Shown: positions 1-6,576, counted from the first letter of the stretch. The stretch is DNA of 7,611 nucleotides from Anaerolineales bacterium (GCA_025056515.1 JANWWB010000433.1:1-7611), one strand, 5' to 3'. Made by a program: numbers and translations. The notes: generated from the sequence alone by a model not told the origin.

Positions 1-790
1 CCAGGCCAAAAGCGCCGCGACCGGCGCGCTGCTGGGCCTCGAAAGCCTCGAGTAACTCCCGCGCTTTGCGGATGGTCTCGTCATCCGGTGTGAAAGCCTC
101 CTGCACCGGCCCAACTTGGGCCGGATGAATGACCTGTTTGCCGGTATAGCCGAGTTGGGCGCCGAAAAGCGCCTCGCGGCGGACGCGCTCAAGGTCGCGA
201 TAATCAATTGTGACCATATCAATCGCTTGCAAACCATAGGCGCGCGCATACATAACCACCAGAGAACGCGCCGTGAAGACCTCCCAGGCTTCGGGGGTGC
301 GCATTGCTCCCACGCTCACAGCGTAGTCTTCAGCGCCGAAAATGAGGGCATCTAACCGAGGATGGGCGGCCAACTCTTTAAGATTTATGATCCCTTGCGC
401 CGTTTCCACGTCAATCAACAAACGAATCGAGCCAAGCGGCCAACCATAGCGCAACTCGGCTGCTTCGAGCCGCTCGGCCACCCATGCAACTTGGTCAGGC
501 GTCTCGGCTTTGGGCAGGACAATCGCATCCGGCCGCGCCGGCAGGACAGCTTCTAGGTCGGCCTGCTCCAGGCCAGAGCCAACCGGATTGATGCGCGCTG
601 TCCGTTCGGAGACTCCGAAGTCCAAGGACCGTAACGCAGCTGCAATCTGACGGCGCGCTACCTCTTTGCGGCTGGGGGCTACGCCATCCTCCATATCCAG
701 GCAGATACAATCGGCGCCGAACGTGAGCGATTTTTCTATCTTGTGTTGGTCATCGCCGGGGACATACAACAAAGCACGTCTTGCACGCAT
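1..790 (-). CDS. CitE/CLYBL-like CoA-ester lyase (HpcH/HpaI aldolase family), 3' end cut by window edge
   Basis: Translated by hand from an ATG at 790-788; 263 codons are visible and stay open to the window edge. The protein opens MRARRALLYVPGD, the usual start of CitE-type TIM-barrel lyases. Family signatures follow in order: LDMEDGV (31-37), RIN (66-68, CoA/acid-binding Arg), LPKAE (92-96), IDVET with metal ligand Glu129, FGAEDYA with metal ligand Asp155, and GYTGKQVIHPAQ (214-225). The read ends in GRGAFGL, which in this family precedes the last 20-30 residues, so only the C-terminal tail is missing. Known members cleave (S)-citramalyl-CoA, L-malyl-CoA or beta-methylmalyl-CoA with Mg2+ in the cytoplasm. 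The substrate cannot be told from sequence alone. Citrate lyase proper is unlikely because no citF/citD genes are seen in the window. The gene lies 28 nt after the decayed metallopeptidase and was probably the last visible gene of that operon. Confidence 0.93.
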   Translation of the reverse strand, partial: MRARRALLYVPGDDQHKIEKSLTFGADCICLDMEDGVAPSRKEVARRQIAAALRSLDFGVSERTARINPVGSGLEQADLEAVLPARPDAIVLPKAETPDQVAWVAERLEAAELRYGWPLGSIRLLIDVETAQGIINLKELAAHPRLDALIFGAEDYAVSVGAMRTPEAWEVFTARSLVVMYARAYGLQAIDMVTIDYRDLERVRREALFGAQLGYTGKQVIHPAQVGPVQEAFTPDDETIRKARELLEAFEAQQRAGRGAFGL

Positions 791-798
791 TCTCCGTT

Positions 799-804
799 CT
801 CCTT
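799..804 (-). promoter_or_regulatory. Ribosome binding site of the CitE-like gene
   Basis: AAGGAG on the minus strand, 8 nt before the ATG at 790. It supports that start. It also shows that the lyase can be translated on its own even though the gene before it is broken. Confidence 0.75.
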
Positions 805-818
805 CTGGCGGCTTGATT

Positions 819-1253
819 TCAGAACGATAGGGTCAACCTTGTCTCGTTCTTCCTAAGCCTAGCACGGTACGTTTTCTATGTGGGCATAAGTTCCTCCAGC
901 TGCGCCCAAAACACTTGCAAGTGGTGAAGGAAGTTCCGTATGTACCAATTCATGCAAAAGGACGTAATCTAGGCCTTTCGGCGAAGTCATCATCAGCCGT
1001 CAAGTCAAACTGAGCGTCCCCTTGGTGCTACACGCGCCCAGCGCGTGCGCGCTGGGTAACACGAAGTCTTGGATAGGAAAAAACCGTATCGGGCCGCCGA
1101 AACGGACAGGCGTATATCAAATGCCTGGATATCCGCCTCTAACTTCTGGTACGGGGCGCGTACCTCCGAGGTACTGTCGGAGTACATGAATAGCCCAAGT
1201 GCTTTGCATGGTGGATGAACGAGATGGTTGATTTGCACAGCTTGAGGCTTCAT
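819..1253 (-). pseudogene. Decayed YgjP-type (DUF45/WLM-like) zinc metallopeptidase
   Basis: Three segments in two frames rebuild one family protein. Segment 1 starts at ATG 1253, which overlaps the oxidoreductase stop as ATGA. It reads MKPQAVQINHLVH..., then SEVRAPYQKLEADIQAF (like the family's VRAP...I-FV region), and reaches RTRW at 1038. A missing G then shifts the frame. Segment 2 (from about 1035) reads ACSTKGTLSLT, then TGA at 1002-1000 where the family has Trp, then RLMMTSPKGLDYVLLHELVHTE. An extra base near 933 shifts the frame again. Segment 3 reads FLHHLQVFWAQLEELMPT, then TAG at 878-876 where Trp or Tyr is usual, then KTYRARLRKNETRLTLSF and TGA at 821-819. With the frames rejoined, HELVH-x5-H-xxx-FW has family spacing. 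Only about 25 residues separate the N-terminal domain from RTRW, so much of the middle of the usual protein is gone. Five lesions make function very unlikely. The family match is from memory of its motifs, not a search. Confidence 0.85.
1037..1056. repeat. Perfect GC-rich inverted repeat inside the pseudogene
   Basis: CCCAGCGCG, two bases, then CGCGCTGGG: 9-bp perfect arms. It lies over the codons for ARTRW of the decayed metallopeptidase, exactly where its first frameshift falls. No T-run follows on either strand, so it is not a canonical intrinsic terminator. Confidence 0.7.
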
Positions 1254-2548
1254 TGGATGGTCTCCATCATCAGCTTGGCGGCGCGACGGCCGATTTCTAC
1301 GGCAAAATTTGTCCCACGGTCCCAAGGATAGACCTGACTCATCGAGGCCAAGTACACCCCTTCCACCGGCGTCTGAATAGATGGGATATTCTTCGAGTGA
1401 TTCACCAGCGGCACCGGCTGTGCATAGGCTGTACGGAACAACCAGGCTTTGCGCACCCAGCTTGGCTCAAATTTCGGGTTAAAGCGCGGCAAGACCGGCA
1501 GGAAACGCGCCAGTAACTCCTCCTGGCTTAAGCGGAAGTGCTCATGTTCCGGCTCAAGATAATCGCCTAGGTACACAATGTGATCGCCGCCGAAGTGCTC
1601 TGGGGGGATGAAATTCGTATGCTCTACCAACGCCAAAAAGGGATAGCCTTCGCGCTTCGGCAAGTTGAACCAGTAATATCCCTCTTCAGACAGACGGTGT
1701 TTCAACGCCAATACCATCACCACCGCGCCCAGGGACTTCATCCGCCGCAAGCCATAGAGATAATCTTCGGGTAAAGACAGAACGAGGCGGCTCATCGCCT
1801 CAGGCGAGAGCGTGACCAGGACCTGATCATACACTTCATCCCGGTCGCTGCGAACCGTGACTCCGCTTGCGCCTGCCTCCCGTTCCACGCGCGTGACCGG
1901 CGTCTCCAGACGAATCTCGACCCCGATCTCACGTAAGCGATCGGCAAACAAATCGGCAAAGCGTTGGAAGCCTCCCTCAAATGTCCCTAAGCGAGTGGTG
2001 CGCGCCTTGAGCCGCGCCCACATCCAGGCCATGGTCACCTGGCGATAGTAGCGCTCACCAAATTTACCAATCAGGAGCGGCTCCCACATCATTTCATAGA
2101 CGCGTGAGCCGGCCCACTTGCGCATCCACTCGTGGGCAGTATGTTTTTCGAGAGCGCGCCAATTGTTCGTCAGACGCAGGAACAGTCCAACCAGTCCAAA
2201 GCGGACTTTGTTCACCCCCCAGCCCAAGCCAGGGAACAACAACGCCTTGAGGACCGAATCGAAGGGATAAAATTTTCCTTCATGGTACATCACCGTCAAC
2301 GGGCGCGGGAAGAGGACTTTATCCTCCCAGCCCAGTTCACGAATCAGACCAAGGATATGGCGGTCGCTGGCAAACCAATGGTGATAGAACTTCTCCACCG
2401 ACCACTCCCAGTGCGGTTCTTTGAAACCGCTTGCCAGCCCACCGACATAATCCGCCGCCTCATAGATGACGACCTGATGGCCGGCGCGGCGCAGGTCCCA
2501 TGCGGCCGCCAATCCACCGAATCCGGCGCCGATGATGGCAATTTTCAT
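1250..2548 (-). CDS. NAD(P)/FAD-dependent oxidoreductase, HemY/amine-oxidase-like
   Basis: 432 residues, full length for the amine-oxidase/HemY/phytoene-desaturase-like flavoproteins. The N-terminus is a classic FAD Rossmann motif: IIGAGFGGLAAAWDL (Gly7, Gly9, Gly12), with Glu30 closing the second strand (VVIYE) and the GG pair at 36-37. TFEGGFQRFADLFADRL (189-205), followed by GVEIRLETPVTRVE, matches the second FAD-contacting region. The C-terminal GVYLASMSQVYPWDRGTNFA stretch (397-416) is the usual FAD-closing motif. The middle (about 100-185) is rich in Trp, Phe and Arg and forms the variable substrate domain. There is no signal peptide or clear membrane span, so it is probably cytoplasmic or peripheral. 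The substrate is unknown. Protoporphyrinogen oxidase is not implied, since no heme genes are seen nearby. The ATG is supported by a TAGGAG site 6 nt upstream. Its stop overlaps the start of the decayed metallopeptidase. Confidence 0.92.
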   Translation of the reverse strand: MKIAIIGAGFGGLAAAWDLRRAGHQVVIYEAADYVGGLASGFKEPHWEWSVEKFYHHWFASDRHILGLIRELGWEDKVLFPRPLTVMYHEGKFYPFDSVLKALLFPGLGWGVNKVRFGLVGLFLRLTNNWRALEKHTAHEWMRKWAGSRVYEMMWEPLLIGKFGERYYRQVTMAWMWARLKARTTRLGTFEGGFQRFADLFADRLREIGVEIRLETPVTRVEREAGASGVTVRSDRDEVYDQVLVTLSPEAMSRLVLSLPEDYLYGLRRMKSLGAVVMVLALKHRLSEEGYYWFNLPKREGYPFLALVEHTNFIPPEHFGGDHIVYLGDYLEPEHEHFRLSQEELLARFLPVLPRFNPKFEPSWVRKAWLFRTAYAQPVPLVNHSKNIPSIQTPVEGVYLASMSQVYPWDRGTNFAVEIGRRAAKLMMETIQ

Positions 2549-2554
2549 GTTCTA

Positions 2555-2560
2555 CTCCTA
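2555..2560 (-). promoter_or_regulatory. Ribosome binding site of the FAD oxidoreductase
   Basis: TAGGAG on the minus strand, 6 nt before the ATG at 2548. It confirms this start codon, which also gives the complete Rossmann motif at the N-terminus. Confidence 0.75.
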
Positions 2561-2612
2561 TAGGCACGCTTGATGCCTCTCTGTAACCGATTGTCTTGGC
2601 TCAGCGCTTTCC

Positions 2613-2634
2613 GGCCTGCCTAGCCTGGCAAGCC
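2613..2634 (-). other. Possible hairpin between toxin and oxidoreductase genes
   Basis: On the minus strand GGCTTGCC and GGCAGGCC can form an 8-bp stem (one G-U pair) around AGGCTA. It lies in the 113-nt gap after the toxin stop and before the oxidoreductase start. No U-tract follows, so an intrinsic terminator is doubtful. It may be a pause or Rho-type end, or chance. I could not find a convincing promoter in the gap. Confidence 0.3.
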
Positions 2635-2661
2635 CGCTTGAGACCAAATCCATCACAGAAA

Positions 2662-3060
2662 TCAGGTAAAAGCATCTAATCCAAGCGCAACGGTAGGAAA
2701 ATTGTTCAGAATCTGCCTATTGGTCGTCACGACTTTGACACCCAAATCCTGCGCCAAGGCGATGAACTCACAATCGTAAGCGCTGCAATTGCTCGCAGCC
2801 GTCAAGTCCAGCACGCGCTGAGCCGAGACCATAAACTCGCGCCCGTGCATGGTCCGTTGGGCTTCGTTGAGAATTTGCTGCGCCTGCTCCTGCGAGAGAA
2901 TCCCTTTTCGCAAAAATCCCGCCAGCACATTACAGAACTCGCTGCGCCATAAAAGCGGCGCTGCCCAGTCGGGATCTCGTTCTAACAAAGCACAAGCCTG
3001 CTGCGAATGGTCGGTTGTCAGGTGCAGGTGGACAATCACATTGGTATCCACCACAATCAT
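2662..3060 (-). CDS. Type II toxin, PIN-domain ribonuclease (VapC/FitB-like)
   Basis: 132 residues, normal size for a single PIN domain. It starts MIVVDTNVIV with the first catalytic acid at Asp5. Glu41 (in LLWRSEFCNVL) and Asp96 (in CSAYDCEFIALAQ) are the second and third acidic positions. The C-terminal VVTTNRQILNNFP has Asn114 where most relatives have Asp (VxTxD). PIN toxins cleave RNA, often tRNA or rRNA, with Mg2+ or Mn2+, and are held inactive by the partner antitoxin. The ATG at 3060 overlaps the antitoxin stop as ATGA, so translation is probably coupled and the two proteins are made together. The change at the fourth acidic position may weaken activity, but the other three acids are present. 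The identification as a PIN toxin is firm; the RNA target cannot be predicted. Confidence 0.93.
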   Translation of the reverse strand: MIVVDTNVIVHLHLTTDHSQQACALLERDPDWAAPLLWRSEFCNVLAGFLRKGILSQEQAQQILNEAQRTMHGREFMVSAQRVLDLTAASNCSAYDCEFIALAQDLGVKVVTTNRQILNNFPTVALGLDAFT

Positions 3061-3299
3061 CGCCGCCCCTCGTTCTTCAAGCGGGTAATTTCTTCATCCG
3101 TGAATCGATATGCAGCAGTCAAGTCGCGGATACGACGGGTGCGCTCAAGCGTCTCATGGACATCGAGAGAGCGTGGTAAGACAGCTTGCTCGATGATCGC
3201 AATCAGCTCGCGGTTAATACTGCGTCGATTGGCTCGGGCGCTTTGCTTGACGCGCTCATACACTTCAGGGGGAAGATTCTTGAGAGTGATGGCAACCAT
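3057..3299 (-). CDS. FitA-like ribbon-helix-helix antitoxin
   Basis: 80 residues from the ATG at 3299. The start MVAITLKNLPPEVYERVKQ is the beta strand and first helix of an Arc/FitA-type ribbon-helix-helix DNA-binding domain. RRSINRELIAIIEQAV (about 25-40) is the second helix. The remaining tail, ending FTDEEITRLKNEGRR, is the part expected to wrap around and block the PIN toxin. A TTG ten codons upstream is in frame, but the ATG is preferred: it has GGAGG 5 nt before it, and the TTG lies inside the operator repeat. The gene precedes the toxin and overlaps it by ATGA, the usual order for these pairs. The protein should also repress its own promoter by binding the inverted repeat just upstream, as is known for the family. 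Confidence 0.92.
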   Translation of the reverse strand: MVAITLKNLPPEVYERVKQSARANRRSINRELIAIIEQAVLPRSLDVHETLERTRRIRDLTAAYRFTDEEITRLKNEGRR

Positions 3300-3304
3300 G
3301 GCTG

Positions 3305-3309
3305 CCTCC
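3305..3309 (-). promoter_or_regulatory. Ribosome binding site of the antitoxin
   Basis: GGAGG on the minus strand, 5 nt before the ATG at 3299. It decides the start in favour of this ATG over the in-frame TTG at 3329. Confidence 0.8.
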
Positions 3310-3326
3310 AAAACGGTATCGTTTTG
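3309..3326. promoter_or_regulatory. Inverted-repeat operator of the toxin-antitoxin operon
   Basis: CAAAACG, four bases, then CGTTTTG: perfect 7-bp arms, placed over the expected transcription start (about 3325) and touching the ribosome binding site. Position and symmetry fit binding by the ribbon-helix-helix antitoxin, alone or with its toxin, to shut off the operon. The repeat is seen; the binding is inferred. Confidence 0.65.
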
Positions 3327-3331
3327 CAACC

Positions 3332-3360
3332 ATTATGGAATACAATCTAAATTTTGTCAA
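3332..3360 (-). promoter_or_regulatory. Sigma-70-type promoter of the toxin-antitoxin operon
   Basis: On the minus strand a perfect TTGACA -35 (3360-3355), a 17-nt A/T-rich spacer and CATAAT as -10 (3337-3332, five of six consensus bases). The predicted start is near 3325, within the operator repeat, giving a leader of about 25 nt with a ribosome binding site. It is the best promoter in the window. Confidence 0.8.
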
Positions 3361-3499
3361 GCAACAGGATGATCCGAGTTGTGCAAAGGTTTAAAGGCAG
3401 AAGACTTGATCCATCCCGTCTAAAGGGCTCCTTCACTGCTTCTAAACGTTCTTCCTCGCCGCGCGTTTATCGGTCAGATAGACATCCTGGATGGTCATT

Positions 3500-4504
3500 C
3501 TACGTTTCCGCCCGTAGCGAATCGTTCCACCGAATGCCCTCGCGCGCCAAATAATAGGCGCCCAGGACGGTAATCGGTACCCAGAGCGCCACATGTAACA
3601 CAAGCGTATAGCCCGCGGCAACAGACTGTGGGACGCCATAGGCTGCCAGCACAGCAATGCCCGGCGCATCAAACGTGCCGATATACCCAGGCGCAGAGGG
3701 GATGGTCGTGGCCAGGTTCACTACGCCGTTCATCAACATCAGAGCAAAGAAACTGACCTCAAAGTCGAAAGCGTGCATGACAAACCAATACTTGCCTGTC
3801 TCCAGCAGCCAGATGAACACCGAGGTCAGGAAGACCATCAAGGCATTAAACGGCGAGCGCAGCGAGGCCAAGCCGGTGAGGAATTTGTGCATCATGGTAG
3901 CAGTCTTCTCACGCAGTCGCTTGGGCAACAGATGATCAATCAACCAATGGCCGAAACATGCCGTTCTCTGCGGGAACATAGCCGCCAACAAGAAAACCAG
4001 CAACGCAGCAGCAAAGATTCCTGCCCCCCAAAGCGAGAGAGCTTGTAGATTGCCTACAAAACCGGAATCCGCTGCAGCCAGTTTGGCTAATTCGGGCAAG
4101 TTCAGGAAGACGAAGCCCAACATCACCACGCCATCGAAAATGCGCTCAACGATAATCGTGGCCAGTGAAGCTGAGACCGAGACGCCCTCGCGCCGCTTCA
4201 GGATGACAGCGCGCAACACCTCGCCGGCGCGCGCTGGGTAGATGTTGTTGCCCATATAGCCGATGCACGTCACCGGAAACATTGTCCGGGTAGGAATGTT
4301 CTTGATCGGTCCAAGCAAATAGTGCCAGCGCCAAGCGCGCGCCCACACCGCAACGAAATAGACAGCGACTCCGGGGAGAATCCAGCCATAATCGGCGGTT
4401 TTCACCGCTTGCCAGAAGTCATCCAGTTTCAGCCCGCGCAAGGCCAAGAAGAGGAAAAGAATACTGATGACCAGGCCAACCCAAAATTGCCAACGTTTGA
4501 GCAC
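3500..4504 (-). CDS. LPG_synthase_TM / UPF0104 family integral membrane protein
   Basis: 334 residues, normal for the stand-alone members of this family (YbhN/AglD-like, related to the flippase half of MprF). Hydrophobic spans are visible at about 7-23, 42-56, 108-135, 155-176, 221-240, 250-266, 280-296 and 300-320. Conserved parts are the block GYMGNNIYPARAGEVLRA (82-99) with Pro90, Arg92, Gly94, Glu95 and Arg98, then VERIFDG (119-125) with Glu120, Arg121 and Asp124, and TIPSAPGYIGTFD (267-279). Relatives move or modify lipids or lipid-linked sugars at the inner membrane. There is no lysyl-transferase domain, so it cannot make lysyl-phosphatidylglycerol by itself. The start codon is GTG, with no ribosome binding site and a -10 element 6 nt upstream. 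It stands alone: about 200 nt and a separate promoter divide it from the toxin-antitoxin pair. Confidence 0.92.
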   Translation of the reverse strand: MLKRWQFWVGLVISILFLFLALRGLKLDDFWQAVKTADYGWILPGVAVYFVAVWARAWRWHYLLGPIKNIPTRTMFPVTCIGYMGNNIYPARAGEVLRAVILKRREGVSVSASLATIIVERIFDGVVMLGFVFLNLPELAKLAAADSGFVGNLQALSLWGAGIFAAALLVFLLAAMFPQRTACFGHWLIDHLLPKRLREKTATMMHKFLTGLASLRSPFNALMVFLTSVFIWLLETGKYWFVMHAFDFEVSFFALMLMNGVVNLATTIPSAPGYIGTFDAPGIAVLAAYGVPQSVAAGYTLVLHVALWVPITVLGAYYLAREGIRWNDSLRAET

Positions 4505-4510
4505 GGTGAG

Positions 4511-4519
4511 ATTGTACCA
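4511..4519 (-). promoter_or_regulatory. Extended -10 promoter of the membrane protein gene, probably leaderless
   Basis: TGGTACAAT on the minus strand is an extended -10 (TGn plus TACAAT, five of six bases). Only 6 nt separate it from the GTG start, which puts the expected first RNA base on or next to the G of the start codon. No good -35 is seen. No ribosome binding site lies between. Confidence 0.55.
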
Positions 4520-4686
4520 CGTTCAAGGGTTGCCCTGCCCAGGAAAAGCACTCTATCCAACACACCCTATGTCTTTCCTGCCTTCATCACCCTGGTCTCG
4601 AAATATTGATTGATTGAAGTAAAGCACACCCTGTCAAGACACGCTCGCAGGAACGTATGCGGTCAAAACTCTTTGAGGCCTGGTAG

Positions 4687-4714
4687 ATGAAATTCACCCA
4701 GACTGTTTTATAAT
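4687..4714 (+). promoter_or_regulatory. Promoter of the adenylate cyclase operon, probably leaderless
   Basis: A perfect TATAAT at 4709-4714 is followed by 7 nt (ACCCCCT) and then the ATG. Transcription would begin at about 4721-4722. ATGAAA at 4687-4692, with a 16-nt spacer, is the best -35 (four of six). The C-rich gap holds no ribosome binding site. Confidence 0.6.
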
Positions 4715-4721
4715 ACCCCCT

Positions 4722-6575
4722 ATGAGCCAACAGATTTCCTTCCGGCTGTTGTGGTTGAGCCTAATTGCCATCTCGCTCATCTTCGCCGTCCTGCTGGATG
4801 CCTTTGGACAGGCGACGCCACTTCAACGTCTGGAACTAGCCGGACGGGATTTCCTCATGCGGTTGCGCGGCGTCCGACCCTTGCAGACAGACATTGTGAT
4901 TGTCGCCATTGACGATTTTTCACTCCACTGGACCGGATACGACTGGCCCTGGCCGCGCGCTTACCTAGCACAAATCATCCGCGAGTTGAATCGCGCCAAG
5001 CCGCGCTTGATAGGGATAGACATCTTCCTCTTCGAGGCCGATGAGGACAAAGGCGATTTACTCCTAGCTCAGGCGCTGGAGGAAGCTCAAGCGACCGTCG
5101 GTGTTTTGCAGATTTTTCAGGACGAGTCCTCCCAAAGCCGAACGTTGAAACAACCGCTCTCCCTCTATCGCTCACAATTCGACCGGCTTGGTTTAACCGG
5201 TATTTATACCGATGCAGATGCGATTGTACGCAGCGTTCAGCCTTTCGATCGGTTTGATGAGCAAGTCTATTATCATTGGGCGTTCGAGATGGCATCACTT
5301 CTGTTGGAACAATCGCCCCCACAACTTAGCAAACAGGGATTGCATTTCAACGGTCAGCAAGTTCCGCTGGCAGCTGGCCGCCTGCTGATCAACTACGCCG
5401 GCCCGCCAGGATACTACCCGACTTATCCAGCAGCCGATGTCGCCGATGGACTGATTGACCCACACGTCTTCCAAGACAAAATCGTGTTGATTGGCGCCAC
5501 GAGTTTGACTTTGCACGATGTCTATCCCACCCCCTATGCCCCCTCTCGACCGATGGCAGGGGTTGAAATTGTGGCCAACGTCTTGAACATGGTCTTGGAA
5601 GGAGAGTATTTGCACCTCCTTCCCCCTTGGATGACTCTTCTGCTGATTGTCTTGCTGGCCATCCTTGCCAATCGCATCGGGAGAATGCAACACATCTGGT
5701 TCGCCATTGGAGCGTGGCTTGGAACAGGGTTAGCCTATCTTCTCATGAGTTTTCTCCTGTTTCTGACAGTCCGTTGGTATCTTCCTCTCATCGCACCGTT
5801 GACCATGCTCTTCCTCGGCGCCGGCGGACAATTCATCGAGCGATCGGTGAGTCAAGAGCGGGAAAAACAACGCATTCGTACGCTCTTTAGTCGCTTTCTC
5901 TCACCAGAGATGGTGGAACAATTGCTACGCAACCGCGACTGGAATGCGCTTAACAAGCGTGCCGAACTCACCATCCTTTTTTCGGATATTCGCGGCTTTA
6001 CAACTCTTTCAGAAACTATGTCGCCCGAAGCGTTGGTCCATTTGCTCAATCAGTATCTTGAAGCCATGACCTCGGTCATCCATCGACACGGCGGCACAGT
6101 TGACAAATACGAAGGTGATGCCATCATCGCCTTCTTTGGCGAACCGGTTATCTATCCCGACCATGCTTGCCGAGCGGTACAAGCCGCCCTCGAGATGCAG
6201 CGAGAATTGGCGCGCCTCAATCAAGGCTGGCAAGAAGCCGGCGTGCTCCGCCGACACTTAGAAATCGGCATTGGTATTCACAGCGGCGAGGTCTTTGTCG
6301 GCTTGATTGGCTCCAAGCAGCGTATCAGTTATACGGTGATTGGCGATAACGTCAACCTAGCCTCCCGCATCCAGGAAGAGACCAAACGTTTCGGTTGGCC
6401 GATTTTGCTCAGCGAATCGGTGGTCAAGCAATTGAATGAACAGTTTGAATGCGAAGACCTGGGCGAACAATTCCTACGCGGTCGCAACACACCCATCCGG
6501 CTATATAAACTTCTCGGTTGCGCTGGAGCCTCGCCAGAAGAATCGCCATTACCCCTATCCTCCTCATCAGACTGA
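4722..6575 (+). CDS. CHASE2-domain class III adenylate cyclase
   Basis: 617 residues. A first membrane helix (about 8-30) is followed by an extracytoplasmic CHASE2 sensor domain (about 31-297). Family marks include DIVIVAIDDFSL (57-68), RAKPRLIGIDIFL (91-103), INYAGPPG (223-230), FQDKIVLIGAT (250-260) and PMAGVEIVANVLN (277-289). Three helices follow (about 302-317, 324-349, 352-371), then a short linker and the cyclase domain (about 410-600). Metal ligands are Asp422 in SDIRGFT and Asp466 in KYEGD. Lys462 and Thr538 (SYTVIGD) occupy the base-selecting positions and point to ATP rather than GTP. Asn545 and Arg549 are the transition-state pair. All catalytic residues are present, so it should make cAMP as a homodimer in response to an unknown outside signal. 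There is no HAMP domain, as is usual for this architecture. The stop is one base before the lipoprotein start. Confidence 0.95.
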   Translation: MSQQISFRLLWLSLIAISLIFAVLLDAFGQATPLQRLELAGRDFLMRLRGVRPLQTDIVIVAIDDFSLHWTGYDWPWPRAYLAQIIRELNRAKPRLIGIDIFLFEADEDKGDLLLAQALEEAQATVGVLQIFQDESSQSRTLKQPLSLYRSQFDRLGLTGIYTDADAIVRSVQPFDRFDEQVYYHWAFEMASLLLEQSPPQLSKQGLHFNGQQVPLAAGRLLINYAGPPGYYPTYPAADVADGLIDPHVFQDKIVLIGATSLTLHDVYPTPYAPSRPMAGVEIVANVLNMVLEGEYLHLLPPWMTLLLIVLLAILANRIGRMQHIWFAIGAWLGTGLAYLLMSFLLFLTVRWYLPLIAPLTMLFLGAGGQFIERSVSQEREKQRIRTLFSRFLSPEMVEQLLRNRDWNALNKRAELTILFSDIRGFTTLSETMSPEALVHLLNQYLEAMTSVIHRHGGTVDKYEGDAIIAFFGEPVIYPDHACRAVQAALEMQRELARLNQGWQEAGVLRRHLEIGIGIHSGEVFVGLIGSKQRISYTVIGDNVNLASRIQEETKRFGWPILLSESVVKQLNEQFECEDLGEQFLRGRNTPIRLYKLLGCAGASPEESPLPLSSSSD

Positions 6576-6576
6576 T

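Noticed and set aside
1160..1185. Inverted repeats around GTACCTCCGAGGTAC and TCGGAGTAC as a terminator
   Set aside because: The arms compete with each other and no T-run follows. The segment codes for the VRAP region of the decayed metallopeptidase on the minus strand.
1005..1325. 106-residue minus-strand reading frame taken as one gene
   Set aside because: Its first 24 codons are out-of-frame oxidoreductase sequence. From 1253 on it is the first segment of the decayed metallopeptidase, and it ends at a frameshift-caused stop.
2132..2563. 143-residue plus-strand reading frame
   Set aside because: It lies antisense to the N-terminal part of the FAD oxidoreductase, and its translation has no recognisable motif.
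3007..3372. 121-residue plus-strand reading frame across the toxin-antitoxin genes
   Set aside because: It is antisense to both genes and their promoter, with Ser/Arg-rich low-information sequence.
3361..3499. Possible small gene MTIQDVYLTDKRAARKNV after the membrane protein
   Set aside because: Only 18 codons, with no ribosome binding site or recognisable motif. Nothing else supportable is seen in this short gap.
4561..4635. Near-repeat CACACCCTATGTC / CACACCCTGTC in the divergent intergenic region
   Set aside because: Two imperfect short copies 64 nt apart are too little to call a regulator site without comparison to related genomes.
5295..5693. 132-residue minus-strand reading frame inside the cyclase gene
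   Set aside because: It is antisense to the well-conserved CHASE2 region, with no motif of its own.
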